Shown one piece after another: positions 47,457 through 59,353 of a stretch of DNA of 64,000 nt. The stretch's first letter is position 1. Each line of letters starts with the position of its first letter. Under the pieces are notes generated by a model. It was not told the DNA's origin, ran no database searches, and saw only the letters and a list, made by a program, of their open reading frames with translations. This stretch comes from Lutraria lutraria (taxonomy: Eukaryota > Mollusca > Bivalvia > Venerida > Mactridae): positions 14,239,637 to 14,303,636 of the forward strand of contig OZ026851.1 in the NCBI GenBank assembly GCA_964023205.1, read 5' to 3'. The position numbers and the translations under genes are program-made.

Positions 47457-47736
47457 TTGTTTTCAAGGGACAGTTTAATCATTCGCTGTTTCGACGCTGT
47501 TTTGTAATTTTTCAAAATCATTATACTTTTATAATAATATCATTCTTTTATAAGTCTCTGGCGTCTACATTACGTAACTCTTACTGTACTTAACTTTTGT
47601 TTTCAAGGGACAGTTTAATAATTCGCTGTTTCGACGCTGTTTTGTAATTTTTCAAAATCATTATACTTTCATAATAATATCATTGTTTTACAAGTCTCTG
47701 GCGTCTACATTACGTATATCTTACTGTACTTAACTT
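47457..47736 (+). repeat. 140-bp direct duplication
   Basis: Two copies starting at 47457 and 47597 (TTGTTTTCAAGGGACAGTTT...GGCGTCTACATTACGTA) with only a few differences. Confidence 0.9.
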
Positions 47737-47869
47737 AAAATTACAACAATCTGACTATTGTGAACTGCTTTATATATACCGAATAAAGTATAAAGTACAT
47801 ACATCAAATTTAACAATCCGCGTATGTATTGATATACATATGATACATACCCCCTTCATCATAACATTT

Positions 47870-49545
47870 ATCCATGTATATAGATTGTACCTGCATCATG
47901 ACATGTATACATGTATATAGATGGTACCTTTATCATGACATGTATACATGTATATAGATGGTACCTTCATCATGACATTTATACATGTATAGAGATGGTA
48001 CCTTCATCATAACATTTATACATGTATATAGATGGTACCTTCATCATGACATGTGTACATGTATATAGATGGTACCTTCATCATATAATTTATACATGTA
48101 TATAGATGGTAACTTCATCATGACATTTATACATGTATATAGATGGTACCTTCATCATAATATTTATACATGTATATAGTGGTACCTTCATCATGACATT
48201 TATACATGTATATAGATGGTACCTTCATCATGACATTTATACATGTACATAGATGGTACCTTCATCATAACATTTATACATGTATATAGATGGTACCTTC
48301 ATCATATCATTTATACATGTATATAGATGGTACCTGCATCACATCATTTATACATGTATATACATGGTACCTTCATCATGACATTTATACATGTATATAG
48401 AAGGTACCTTCATCATGACATTCATATATGTATATAGAAGGTACCTTCATCATGACGTGTATATACATGTATATAGATTGTACCTTCATCATGACGTGTA
48501 TATAGATGGTACCTTCATCATAACATGTAAACATGTATATAGATGGTACCTTCGTCATATCATTTATACATGTATATAGATGGTACCTTTATCATGATAT
48601 TTATACATGTATGTAGATGGTACCTTCATCATAAGTTTTATACATTTATATAGATGGTACCTTCATCATGACATTTATAAATGAACATAAATGGTACCTC
48701 ATTACATTTATACATGTATATATATGGTTACATTCATCATAACATGTATACATGTATATAGATGGTACCTTCATCATGACATGTATACATGTATATAGAT
48801 GGTACTTTCATCATAATATTAATACATTTCTATAGATGGTACCTTCATCATAACATGTACATAGATTGTACCTTCATCATAACATTTATACATGTAAATA
48901 GATGGTACATTTATCATGACATGTATATAGATGGTACCTTCATCGTGACATTTATACATGTATATAGATGGTACATTTATACATGTATATAGATGGTACC
49001 TTCGTCATGACATTTATACATGTATATAGATGTTACCTTCGTCATGACATTTATTCATGCATATAGATGGTACATTTATACATGTATATAGATGGTACAT
49101 TTATCATGACATGTATACATGTATATAGATGGTACCTTCATCATGACATGTGTACATGTATATAAATGGTGCCTTCATCATGACATGTATACATGTATAT
49201 AGATTGTACCTTCATCATGACATGTATACATGTATACAGATGGTACCTTCATCATGACATGTATACATGTATATAAATGGTGTCTTCATCATGACATGTA
49301 TACATGTATATAGATGGTACCTTCGTCATGACATGTATATAGATGGTACCTTCATCATGACATGTGTACATGTATATAGATGGTACCTTCATCATGACAT
49401 GTATACATGTATACAGATGGTACCTTCATCATGACATGTATACATGTATACAGATGGTACCTTCATCATGACATGTGTACATGTATATAGATGGTACCTT
49501 CATCATGACATGTATACATGTATATAGATGATACCTTCACCATAC
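47870..49545 (+). repeat. 37-bp minisatellite (ACATGTATATAGATGGTACC)
   Basis: About 45 copies of ACATGTATATAGATGGTACC + TTCATCATGACATTTAT, with shorter variants lacking part of the unit. The frames at 48391-48579 and 48789-48992 are translations of the array. Confidence 0.95.
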
Positions 49546-50049
49546 GTTTACTCGTATCTCAGGTAAATAATTGAATTTCTTCTGAACTGGAAATCTGCAA
49601 TAAGAAAAAGATTGCATCTGCTTTTATGATGATAACATGTTTAAATCAACCACATTATTTTAAACTCAAGCATGAAAAACTGCGACTCACACGAGCAAAT
49701 TACCTTATTTCGTCATCCCTTCCGAACTTCGAAAGTCGGTAATCTATAAACTGTTTTGGCGAATATAATAACAAGTATATAATGCGTCTAGATATTTGTA
49801 CAATTTTTATCTAGACTTACTAGAAAAATATTCAACTCAGAGGAACCGGGGAGCGATAGATGTTTCATTGAGTGTATTTACCAACCATTTCCTTTCTCAA
49901 TTGATAGGATATTGTCTTAAACATTCGACCATAAAAAAGTACAGTTGTATGGTCATTTTATGCCATACTCATGTTTCTGAATAGACAGTATTACAGACAG
50001 ACACATTTTATGTTTAAGAAAATTTATTATGATTTTTACACTACATTTA

Positions 50050-50260
50050 ATACTGTATTTTCATTTATTTTCGTTGGGCTCAATTTTCGTGGTTTTTACT
50101 AAAAGTGGCTGTTTAGTGGGGACAAAAATTCGTTGATTTTAATTTTTGAAAAAAGCCTCGTCTCTGCATTTAAATTCATTGCGATTTGATTTCGTGGATG
50201 AACCGACCCACCAAATTTACGAAATTAAACTCCCCATTGAAAATTAATGATTCCACGGTA
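50050..50260 (-). mobile_element. MITE family 'CATTTTCGTTGGG', copy 2
   Basis: TACTGTATTTTCATTTATTT at the left and AATGATTCCACGGTA at the right. Inverse of 8899-9111. It lies about 60 bp after the stop of the LDLa gene, so it probably falls in its 3' UTR, and it carries a minus-strand AATAAA. Confidence 0.7.
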
Positions 50261-50319
50261 TTATCGAAATTGAGTAATTTATGACAAAAGAACGAAGTGT
50301 TGTGATTAGGTGAGTAATT

Positions 50320-51070
50320 CTAGATGTCAGCAAACCAGGCCATTGTGGCTCGTGTGATTGAACGACCTCTGTTGACATTGTTCCCAACTGTCCATTTTGT
50401 CATAGCAACCTCGCCATCTGTTGTGGAAGCAATTCTGAACACATAGAAGAGACTATCGAGAGGGAAGCTCATTTCTGTGTCTGAATTCATTGTTTCCACT
50501 AAACCAACCGTGCGAACATGCATGGCTCCCACTTCGTTACCAGAGATAGCCACGTTGTCGGCTTCATGTATCATAACATTGTTTGTATCATCGGTGAGGA
50601 AGTAACGTATGCGAGCACCGCTTCTGACAGCATCAGCTAGATCAGATTTAACTCCGTCCTGGACTACTCCAGTACCATCGTTGACCAGTTTCAGATTCCA
50701 TTGTCTCACATCAGTAAACCAGGTACAGGATGCCGTTGTAATCGAACGGTCCTCCCCAACGTATTCCCCGACGTTAACCGTAACTGTTTCTACTTTCCCT
50801 GTTGTTGATTGAAGACGAAATTTCCGTTGTGCTCCAATTACGAACGATTTGATATCAGCCGGGTCATTTTTAATCATTCGCAGGACAAGAGCATTTACAT
50901 GTCCTCCGCGTAGAATTAGTTCGTCAGGTTCAACGCTTACGATATCATCATAAGTAATCTTCACACGATGACCCTCTTCAATGGCATCGAGAAGATCTTG
51001 CAATGTTCCCTCCAGTGGTTTGCCGTCTGCGTCATGCTTATATGTCTGTTTCCAACATGATTCAGTGTGC
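50320..51070 (-). CDS. Last exon: unnamed modules 3 and 4, stop
   Basis: Acceptor TTTTGTTAG; the first G completes the Trp codon of the preceding exon. Then 249 residues and TAG. Module 3 runs HTESCWKQTYKHDADGK to SCTWFTDV, and module 4 runs RQWNLKLVNDGTGVVQ to AMAWFADI. Shared pattern: W/T at the start, G----DL--A---G--V/I+, a run of variable residues, a central hydrophobic stretch, F---STTG-V, V/W-VG, S-T-A---WF-D. Both are likely beta-rich by alternation, but I know no family name. The short sequence upstream of the acceptor is intron, so the apparent Met further up is not the start. Confidence 0.88.
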
Positions 51071-51812
51071 CTAACAAAATAATAACAGATTACTGAGATT
51101 TTATGACATTCTATTACGTGTGGAACATTTTGCTTGGCACAAAAGTAACATATATTATAGGAGAAGACAAATGGATAAAATGAGGTAAACATTTTATATT
51201 CCATTACTTTTTTATCTTAAATATCTAGTATACATTATAAACTTCATTAAACAGACAATGTGGTTTGTACTGGTTATGGCCTAAATGAATCTAGGAAAGC
51301 TGGTTAGGACAAATACCCGCCATGATATTACTGAAATAATGTTGAAAGTGACATTAAATCTGATTGAATGAATAAATAAATCATTAAATATATAACAGCA
51401 AGTCCTGAGATGTACATGTGTATTAAATATTACACCAAGTTTTGTTCAGAATTTGATGCTACACTTATTATGACTGTAAATTGACTTTCATTTATTCGGC
51501 GTTAGAAAAGGTTTGCATAAGAGAAACTGTTATTGGTGTAAAGGAACCATTTTATATTTTAAAATGGTGAATGACGTCACAAAGGAAATCTAGCGTTCTG
51601 ATTTATTTAAGGATTTATACAGACTCTAACAGACGTCTTCATTTTTTACAATTAAACTCTTGGTTATTTTCATTGAATATGTAGAATGAATCATTTATAA
51701 ATCATTCACCACAAACTTTTTCTCAATTGTGTAATTTTGGTATTTGTAAACATGAAATTTAAAATCTATATAATCATAGAAAAGGGAGAGTATTTTTGGT
51801 TATAATATCCGG

Positions 51813-52862
51813 TTGACTTGAGTGTACAATGCTCTATGGTGCACTGCAACATGGAACGGGAACCGGTTAAATTATAAAATAGTAATATTACCTCCCTATA
51901 TGTGATATAAAGTATATACAAATGTACAATGTATATAACCGACCCGGGCCAAACTTTTCGAAATTTTATATGGTTGAAAGTTAATTTTAATCAATTATGT
52001 TTGAATGCCAAAATCTCTATGGATCAGGTACCTCAAACTTTTTCATAGTCCTAAAAATTATCTTAAAGTGGCCATTTTTCCCGACAATCATAATAAACGT
52101 GTCATTTACGGGAGTCAACTTCAGATTGATCATAAAAATGTTTGAGAATTATTGTTATTAAAAATCTTAAACCAACGACTTTATGAGGGAGAGTTAAATG
52201 TCATTCATAAAAGTTGATACAGTAAAAATTGTGAAAACCGAACCCCTTCCGGACTGGGATATAAAAGTCTAGTTTTTTTTCTATTCCGGACTTGAAAACA
52301 ATCCTTACCCAGAGTTGTCGTTCGTTATCCCTCACTGGCCACTCTGTTAACGTCTCTCTAAGCTTTTAACGAGATTCTTGTAAAGCAAGAAAGACAGCCG
52401 CACAAATGTTACAAATTCTGCAACTGTGTGAAGCCACTTCTTTCATAATATACATTACAGACGAAAAATCACAGAAAATATTTTATATTCTAAGCGCACT
52501 ACTAGTATTTCTTAGCTGAAAGTGTTTGGTTACTTTCGGTAATTAGGTCACACAGTCGAATTGCTTAAATGGAAATAAAACGCAAGAGTCAACGTAATCG
52601 TGATACATTATGACAACAAAAATTAATGTACATTTAAAAAGAAGAGTTTTTTGCTTAATATCAAATTGAAACGTAAGTAGACACGGACACATATTTTACA
52701 GTTTTGAATTACTTTTTAGACTCTGACATAAACTGGTTCCCATTTTATGTTGCAGTGCACCAAAGGCTTTGTACACACAAGTCAACGGGAACTAGTTTAA
52801 CTCTGACAGAGATATAAGTGAGGATTAACGAACGGCAACTCTGGGTAGAGATTGACTTGAAA
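51813..52862. repeat. Nested inverted repeats in the intron before the last exon
   Basis: GTTGACTTGAGTGTACAATG and TGGTGCACTGCAACATGGAA at about 51813-51870 face their complements at about 52735-52795. Inside, ACCCAGAGTTGTCGTTCGTT (about 52309) faces AACGAACGGCAACTCTGGGT (about 52828). A related piece (CTAGTTCCCATTTCATGTTG) occurs at 39380-39415. Confidence 0.7.
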
Positions 52863-53103
52863 ATTCATCCCATTTTCAGGGAATTCCAGTTTTCAGGCGT
52901 TTTAGCTGTACTTATATGTATGGCACAGCTAAAGCCATGTTTATCTTAAAAGCATAATCATACGACGCGGCTAATGCTGTATAGATAGGAAAAATACTTC
53001 AGGAAGCCATTTGTAAACACAAATTCTTAATTTTCATCGACGATTCTGGTCGTTTTTTTTCTTCAATTACTACTATCAAATGACAGCAGTTTCCCATAAC
53101 TAA

Positions 53104-53966
53104 ACAAGAGCGCCAATATGGCCTTATATCGCTCATATGACAATCATTGTTCACTCATTAAAACATTGTTTTGAACCTGTGACCTAGTTTTTGACCCCGG
53201 ATGATTCATGTTAAAACCTGTCCTACATATAAATAAGACACACATTCTGACAAGGTTTGGTGAAAATCCAATAAAAACTATGACAAATACAACGTAGACA
53301 AGGGTTTCTTAAGATTTGACCTCGTGACCTAGTTTTTGGCCCTAGGTGACCCATATTTGAACTTGTCCTTATTATCATTCAGACAAACAATCTGACTAGG
53401 TTTGGCGAAGATCCAATTATAACTGTGAATTCTACAGTGTTAACAAGGTTTTTCATAAGATTTGATATAGCGACCTAGTTTTTAACCCCGGATGACCCAC
53501 GTTCGAACTTGTCCAAGATATTATAAAGACAAACATTCTGACAAGGTTTCATGATAATCCAATCAAAACAGTGACTTCTGGAGTGCCCACAAGGTTTCTC
53601 AGCAATTTGCCCTAGTGACCTAGTTTTTTACCGGAAATAACCCATTATCAGTCTTGACCTAAATATCATTAAAATAAACATTCTGACAAAGTTTCTTGAA
53701 GATCCAATCAAAACAGTGATTTCGAGAGTGTTCACAAGGTTTTCCCTTATTTGGCCCTGGTGACCTAGTTTTTCACCCCAAATGGCCCAATATCGAACTC
53801 GTCCGAGATTTTGTCGATATTAACATTCTGACCCAGTTTTGTGAAAATTGAGCCAAACCTGTGGCCCCCTAGTGTGTTCACAAGGTAAAGTTTGACGACG
53901 CCGGACGCCGGACGAAGACTGATAACAAAAGCTCACCCTGAGCACAAGTGCTCATGTGAGAAAAAA
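53104..53966 (+). repeat. Dispersed repeat 'AGCGCCAATATGGCCTTATA', copy 2
   Basis: Full-length relative of 33800-34515: starts CAAGAGCGCCAATATGGCCT, has modules with GTGACCTAGTTTTTG and AACATTCTGAC, ends AAAGCTCACCCTGAGCACAA. In an intron of the LDLa gene. Confidence 0.8.
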
Positions 53967-54130
53967 ATACATAATAAATATTGAGTCGTGGCCCTTGGAA
54001 TTAAAAACCATGCAGCGATTAGTTGTCCAAATGTATTTACATTGACCTTTACAAACAGTTCGCGACAATGTAACGTTTGAATGTGAGAACAAAAAACCAA
54101 TGGATACAAACATAATTATGGTCAGCTTAC

Positions 54131-54333
54131 CAAGTCATCTGTCCTTTTGTTTCATCATTACCGCGGTTTTGGTTTAGACCAATTGTGTAACTTGTAAATT
54201 TCGAAGTGCCATCTGTGATTCGGTTTGAAAATTGCCAAAAATCATTGCCCTGAAACACCCAGTTTGGCGGAATCTCCCTCTGACTTACGTAATACACGGC
54301 TTGAGCGACGGCAAAGTCTTCGGTCGTCGGTAT
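54131..54333 (-). CDS. Exon: second half of unnamed module 2
   Basis: The acceptor TATATCAAACAG at 54334 was chosen because it is in phase with the previous exon and gives a module of about 117 residues, like its neighbours. An upstream AG would add some 36 residues and break the pattern. Encodes IPTTEDFAVAQAVYYVSQRE, IPPNWVFQGNDFWQFSNRIT, DGTSKFTSYTIGLNQNRGND and ETKGQMT. Ends TG/GTAAGC, completing Trp with the next exon. Confidence 0.8.
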
Positions 54334-54809
54334 CTGTTTGATATAACACACATGTGCATCAGTTGAGTGGAATGGGAGGTCGTCGCGCATAATTAAAAGA
54401 GGTAATGTCATTTTTTGTTTACCCGAGCTCAGCACTATACTCTACTTATACTATGATATTTATTGTGTACAAAGGTCAAAATACATGACTTTATTTGTAC
54501 AACCAATTCTGGTTGTATTCTGGGTCCTGTTTTCAGGTACATTTATATACGGCAATGTTTTCTGTCTAAGATCTCAGTCATGTTTTATTAAGGACACATT
54601 CGTGCATATCGGTATTTTACTATCAATTGGATTACACAAACATTATACGGAATTATCATTGAACGTGTTTTCAGCTGACTTATTGCTAAAAATATATTTT
54701 ATAAACTTCCATGACCACCACCACAAAATATACTAATTACGTAATTACAGAGCGACGCATCGGCTTTCTTTGCGACAGTAAGTTCATATAAAATAAAGTT
54801 TTAACTTAC

Positions 54810-54957
54810 CTCTACACTATCCATTGGTGCAACGTATCCGTCACAATCATCGACTATGCGAACATCATAGCCTGCTTTCACATTTGCAATCAGATTGTTT
54901 AAACTTCCAACCATCACCAAGTCTCCGTTTGTGTATAGTGGTGTAAAGTGAAAGGAC
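54810..54957 (-). CDS. Exon: first half of unnamed module 2
   Basis: Acceptor GTCCTACAG; the first G completes Arg after WFV. Encodes SFHFTPLYTNGDLVMVGSLN, NLIANVKAGYDVRIVDDCDG and YVAPMDSVE. Donor GAG/GTAAGT. The G-L--LI--V-AG-DVRI core aligns with the other modules (DLLDAIEEGHRVKI, DLADAVRSGARIRY, DLITKVLAGQEVRL). Confidence 0.87.
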
Positions 54958-55295
54958 CTGTAGGACAAATTACATGTACCATTGATGACCATTAATTTTG
55001 TTCAATCAACATACTTTTAAATGCACAGTATAAGTGATTTTGTCGGTCTTGGACTTTCAGCTAGCCTTTGCCAACATAATCTTATCTTATCTAAGAGAAC
55101 CGATCTGTCTGCCCTGCTGGTTACGTTACCCAGGGTTACCATTATCTCTCTCAAAAGCAATTGCTTTCTTTGCCATATGATTTGTCAGACCCGGTCGTCA
55201 AAACAAGGAACATATATTATTCAAGAGCAATCACGAATAATCTATTCAGGGTGGGCTGCGATATAAGTGAATATTGTCAGAATGGTATAGTCAAG

Positions 55296-55430
55296 CATGT
55301 GTATAAAGACCTTATGCGGTCTTTAATGACCAGTGGCCTTTATTTGAAGGTTATTTTGTTCTGAATAGTGAACAATCAATGGTGGTACACGTATTTAAAG
55401 TATGGCCTTTATTCAAAAGCGATTTATGCT
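55296..55430 (+). mobile_element. MITE fragment, CAGTCAAACCTGTG family
   Basis: TGACCAGTGGCCTTTATTTG ... AAAGTATGGCCTTTATTCAA resembles the interior of 10274-10452. Termini worn. Confidence 0.4.
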
Positions 55431-55680
55431 TACTCATCAAAGGCCTGATGCTCCGATTAAGAAACTATTGCCAGAAGAGTGATCATACAATGATTTTACA
55501 ATCTTATTGCACATTAACATTTTCAACTGTCATGAAATCCTTTGGATGTAAACATTGTATAATTAAGACAAAACAGAATTCTTTGGTAACCCACTTATGA
55601 GTGTAAGGACTGTATGTAAATTTACACTGACAAAGGAGAACACATGGTTTAATATGTGGTTATATACAATGCATTATAAA

Positions 55681-55838
55681 CAGTGCAACCTCTCAAGAGC
55701 GGCTCTCATTTGAGCAACATCATCCCTTCAACAATAGCATAATTTATCCCACTGCGCAACTTAACTATCAAATTTGATAGCCCCTCTTGAGCAACAACCT
55801 CTCAAAAACAACACAATTCTGCTACTCCCAGAGTATAG
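55681..55838 (+). mobile_element. MITE family CAGTGCAACCTCTCC, copy 4 (truncated)
   Basis: CAGTGCAACCTCTCAAGAGC at the left, internal GAGCAACAACCTCTCAAAAA, then ACTCCCAGAGTATAG. The right terminus is missing. Confidence 0.65.
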
Positions 55839-56348
55839 ACAAAAACACAATTTAGTTAATGATTGATATTCTTCAAAAATGACAGATTTATCGTGTCTGG
55901 GATAATTACTATACAAGTTACTGTACAGAATTCAGAGTATATAACGGTACTATTGTTTCAGTGCTCGAACACCGTCATCAAGGGATGCAGACGTCGGTTA
56001 ATAATGTGCAAGTAGAGAACTTATGATATTCACACATCTAATACCAGTCAGTTCTGATTGAAAAAGATGACATTAGGAATGAGATCGGTTCAATAATGGT
56101 TGTAACACTCCCGTATGTATGTCATTGAGAATGATATAAATGAGCTAACTCAATTTTAACCATTTTGAGAAAAAGGCCAACGAACATTCAAAGTCATTTG
56201 AAAAACAAATGTGATTGAAAAATCATCAAAATGGTAGATAGCTCCTTATATAAGATTCAGGCGACGATGTGGTAATTAATTAAACACTATATACGAGTGT
56301 ACATGACCTATTCTCTCCTAATAAAATATATCTACAAAAATACTATAC

Positions 56349-56706
56349 CTAACAAACCATTGGGTCGGCCACCTCGAAGTAGACGTTCTGACTAGAGAGT
56401 TGCTTCCGACACGGTATCGTTTTATGTGGACTTGTCCGGTTGTACATACGTTAAGTAACCACCAGTATGCATCATTTTGGAACCTCCTATAGTTACTTTT
56501 GCTGATGTGAAGAAGCGCTTGGGCGCAAATATTGTCACCGATCGTGTGGGCGTTTTGGACGCTCGTGAGATAATTAATATTTGGTAAAAATAAACGAACT
56601 TCTTGCCCAGCTAGCACCTTTGTTATTAAATCCTCTTTATTGCCTCCTGTGACAGCACCAGTGTTGCTAAACGAAGCAGCCATATTCCAAGTGTCACCAC
56701 AAGAAG
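56349..56706 (-). CDS. Exon: unnamed module 1
   Basis: Acceptor TTTTCATGCAG; CT completes Pro after the ninth LDLa. Encodes SCGDTWNMAASFSNTGAVTG, GNKEDLITKVLAGQEVRLFL and on to STSRWPTQWFV. The donor AG/GTATAG is weaker than the others. A whole module sits in one exon here, unlike module 2. The open frame extends upstream through the acceptor to an ATG at 56764, giving a hydrophobic stretch (ISMIIIHILCF) that could act as a signal peptide in an alternative transcript. Confidence 0.87.
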
Positions 56707-57080
56707 CTGCATGAAAACATAAAATATGTATTATAATCATGCTAATGCTGGAAACGCTCGTCATGTTGAAAACACTAAGTAAAATATCGAAATATTTGCT
56801 GTTGTGTCCCTTTACACACGCAGCGAACTTTCTTAGCCCCGCGTTTCCTTGTTGAAAAAAATCATTAGAAATAATGTTAGTTATAATAAATGTTAAACAT
56901 CTTCATGTTATTAAAGGAACTGGTATTTTGGAAGAGAAATATGGGAATTTGCACGTGTAAATAGTTTTTCTTCCTATATTTCGTTAACGCATTAAGATTC
57001 TTAAAATTTATGCTAGATGTACGAGTTTTGATTTCTGTAACTACTGAATTTGATGGCAATGCATAGATAAATTGTAAGAA

Positions 57081-58299
57081 CTAGAACTATCACTAAAGGT
57101 GATGAATATCCCCAGATGCGGCCTTGACACAGTTATTGTTACATTTTACAGAGGGAAATATAATGCATTTTCATTTTTTAATACCTGCAAATTGTTGCTT
57201 AGATATATCCTGACCAGTTTCTAAATATACATTACATAAAAAATAACAAAGGGCCATAACTCATTAAAATTTACTTGGACAAAACCTATTGAGGGCACGC
57301 ACAACTTGGCAAACTACTTATTACTTCTAAGAAGTTTCACTGAATTCCTGCATGTAGTTGCTGAGAAATGGTACGGGCAAAATTTACCTAATTGTATAAA
57401 ACAAAGGGCCATAACTCAGTGAAAATTAATCTAAACAAAACCTGGTTATTGCATGCACAACTTGGCTTACTGTTTATAACTTCTGTGAAGTTTCATTGAA
57501 ACTATCACTAAAGGTGATGAATACCCCCAGATGCGGCCTTGACACAGTTGTTACATTTTACAGAGGGAAATATAATGCATTTTCATTTTTTAATACCTGC
57601 AAATTGTTGCTAAGATATATCCTGACCAGTTTCTAAATATACATTATATAAACAAGAGGGCCAAGATGGCCCTATATCGCTCACATGACAATCACTGTTC
57701 ACTCATTAAAACATTGTTTTGAACCGGTGACCTAGTTTTTGAGGGCTATAACTCAGTGAAAATTAATCCGAACGAAAATGCTTTAAGCATGCACAGCTAG
57801 GCTTACTACTGATCACTTCTGTGAAGTTTCATTGAGATCCTGTGGGTAGTTGCTGAGAAATTGTCCAGACAAAAATTGCCTATTGTATATACTGTATAAA
57901 AACAACAAAGGGGTATAACTCAGTGATAATTAATCCGAACGAAAATTGCTTTAAGCATGCACAACAAGGCTTACTACTGATCACTTCTGTGAAGTTTCAT
58001 TGAGATCCTGTGAGTAATTGCTGAGAAATTGTCCGGACAAAATTTGCCTATTGTATATACTGAATAAAAACAACAAAGGGGCATAACTCAGTGTAAATTA
58101 ATCCGAACGAAAATGCTTTAAGCTAGCACAACTAGGCTTACTACTGATCACTTCTGTGAAGTTTCATTGAAATCCTGTAAGTAGTTGCTGAGAAATTCTC
58201 CGGACATTTTGTGTCAACAGACGCACGGACCGACCGACCGACCGACCGTCAAGCGTCAATCCAATATAGCCCCCATATATTTCATATCTGGGGGTATAA
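57081..58299 (+). repeat. Composite dispersed repeat 'GGTGATGAATA(C/T)CCCC...GGGGGTATAAT'
   Basis: Starts AACTATCACTAAAGGTGATG and ends ATCTGGGGGTATAATG after a (GACC)n run (about 58227-58247). Several modules of about 180 bp contain CATAACTCAGTGAAAATTAA and CACTTCTGTGAAGTTTCATT. The first block is duplicated (57081 and 57497). A fragment of the 33800/53104 repeat is inserted at about 57653-57739. Confidence 0.75.
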
Positions 58300-58344
58300 T
58301 GAATATGCTTTTAGTGTTATATATTTATCAGTACAATAACTTAC

Positions 58345-58452
58345 GACATGACAGTTCATCATCACTATCAGGACAATCATCATCACGATCACATACATCA
58401 TTTTGGTCTATACATGAACGGTCTGAACAAGTGAACTGGTCAGCTCCACATG
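58345..58452 (-). CDS. LDLa exon 9 (unique, nearest the modules)
   Basis: Acceptor ATTTTTTCAG, donor TGTC/GTAAGT, phase 1-1. Encodes CGADQFTCSDRSCIDQNDVC and DRDDDCPDSDDELSC: six cysteines in LDLa spacing with the acidic calcium cluster (D-DDC-DSDDE). It differs clearly from the amplified exons upstream, so it was not part of the recent tandem duplication. Confidence 0.92.
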
Positions 58453-58660
58453 CTGAAAAAATCGAAAGTCAGGCAATTCTAACAGTCCACACACAACTGA
58501 GGAATATATACAAAATTGGAGAAATAAATGTAGCATAGTTGATGATTAACATAATGGTTTAAAAACGCATTCCGACAACACAATCGGTGATATACATAAC
58601 AATCAAGACAATGAAAGTACTATGATAATTTTACATACTTAATACACGTGATTTACTTAC

Positions 58661-58777
58661 GACATTCAGCCTCGTCATCTCCGCCATCACAATCATCAGT
58701 CCCATCACACACCATTGATTGGGATAAACATTTCTCTTCAGTAGCACACGAATATTCGCCCATGGGACATCTTGGTA
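58661..58777 (-). CDS. LDLa exon, type A, unit 1
   Basis: 117 bp, phase 1-1. Encodes PRCPMGEYSCATEEKC, LSQSMVCDGTDDC and DGGDDEAEC: six cysteines, calcium-site residues D-TDDC-GGDDE. Donor TGTC/GTAAGT; acceptor TATACTAG. Confidence 0.93.
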
Positions 58778-59127
58778 CTAGTATATACAAGAGGAAATCC
58801 TTTAAAAGACTCATACTGGTATAAACAATGATATAGTTAACGGTGTAGATATGGACTAAAAATGTTATGTGTGACATTTTATACATGTGGGATAATGATT
58901 GCCTTGATGGTTGTTATATTATTTCTCATGTTTATGTGGTCACTGTAAATGTGTATTGTTGTGCATCAGCCCTATATTAAACATTTGTTCATATAATTTG
59001 TATACAAAAAAATATTCAAATTTGTACTCGGTCGAACGCATTCCAACAATACAGTGATATACATAACAATCAAGACAATGAAAGTACTATGATAATTTTA
59101 CATACTTAATACACGTGATTTACTTAC

Positions 59128-59244
59128 GACATTCAGCCTCGTCATCTCCGCCATCACAATCTTCAGTTTCATCACACACCATTGATTGGGATAAACATTT
59201 TTCTTCAGTAGCACACAAATATTCGCCCATGGGACATCTTGGTT
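59128..59244 (-). CDS. LDLa exon, type B, unit 1
   Basis: Like type A but with YLC for YSC and CDETEDC for CDGTDDC (Gly lost from the usual C-D-G). The intronic flanks of A and B are also alike, so the two arose from a duplication of about 467 bp. Confidence 0.93.
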
Positions 59245-59353
59245 CTAGTATATACAAGAGGAAATTCTTTAAAAGACTCATACTGACATAAACAATGATA
59301 TTGTTAACGGTGTATATATGGACTAAAAAATATGATTTATAATAAATAAATAA

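Noticed and set aside
48391..48992. Open frames with repeated YRWYLHHDVYIDGTF
   Set aside because: Translation of the 37-bp minisatellite. The unit length is not a multiple of three, and there are no splice or promoter signs.
54334..54441. Upstream extension of the module 2 exon (an additional 36 residues)
   Set aside because: In frame, but preceded by a weak acceptor, and it would make the module much longer than its three relatives. The AG at 54334 fits phase and length.
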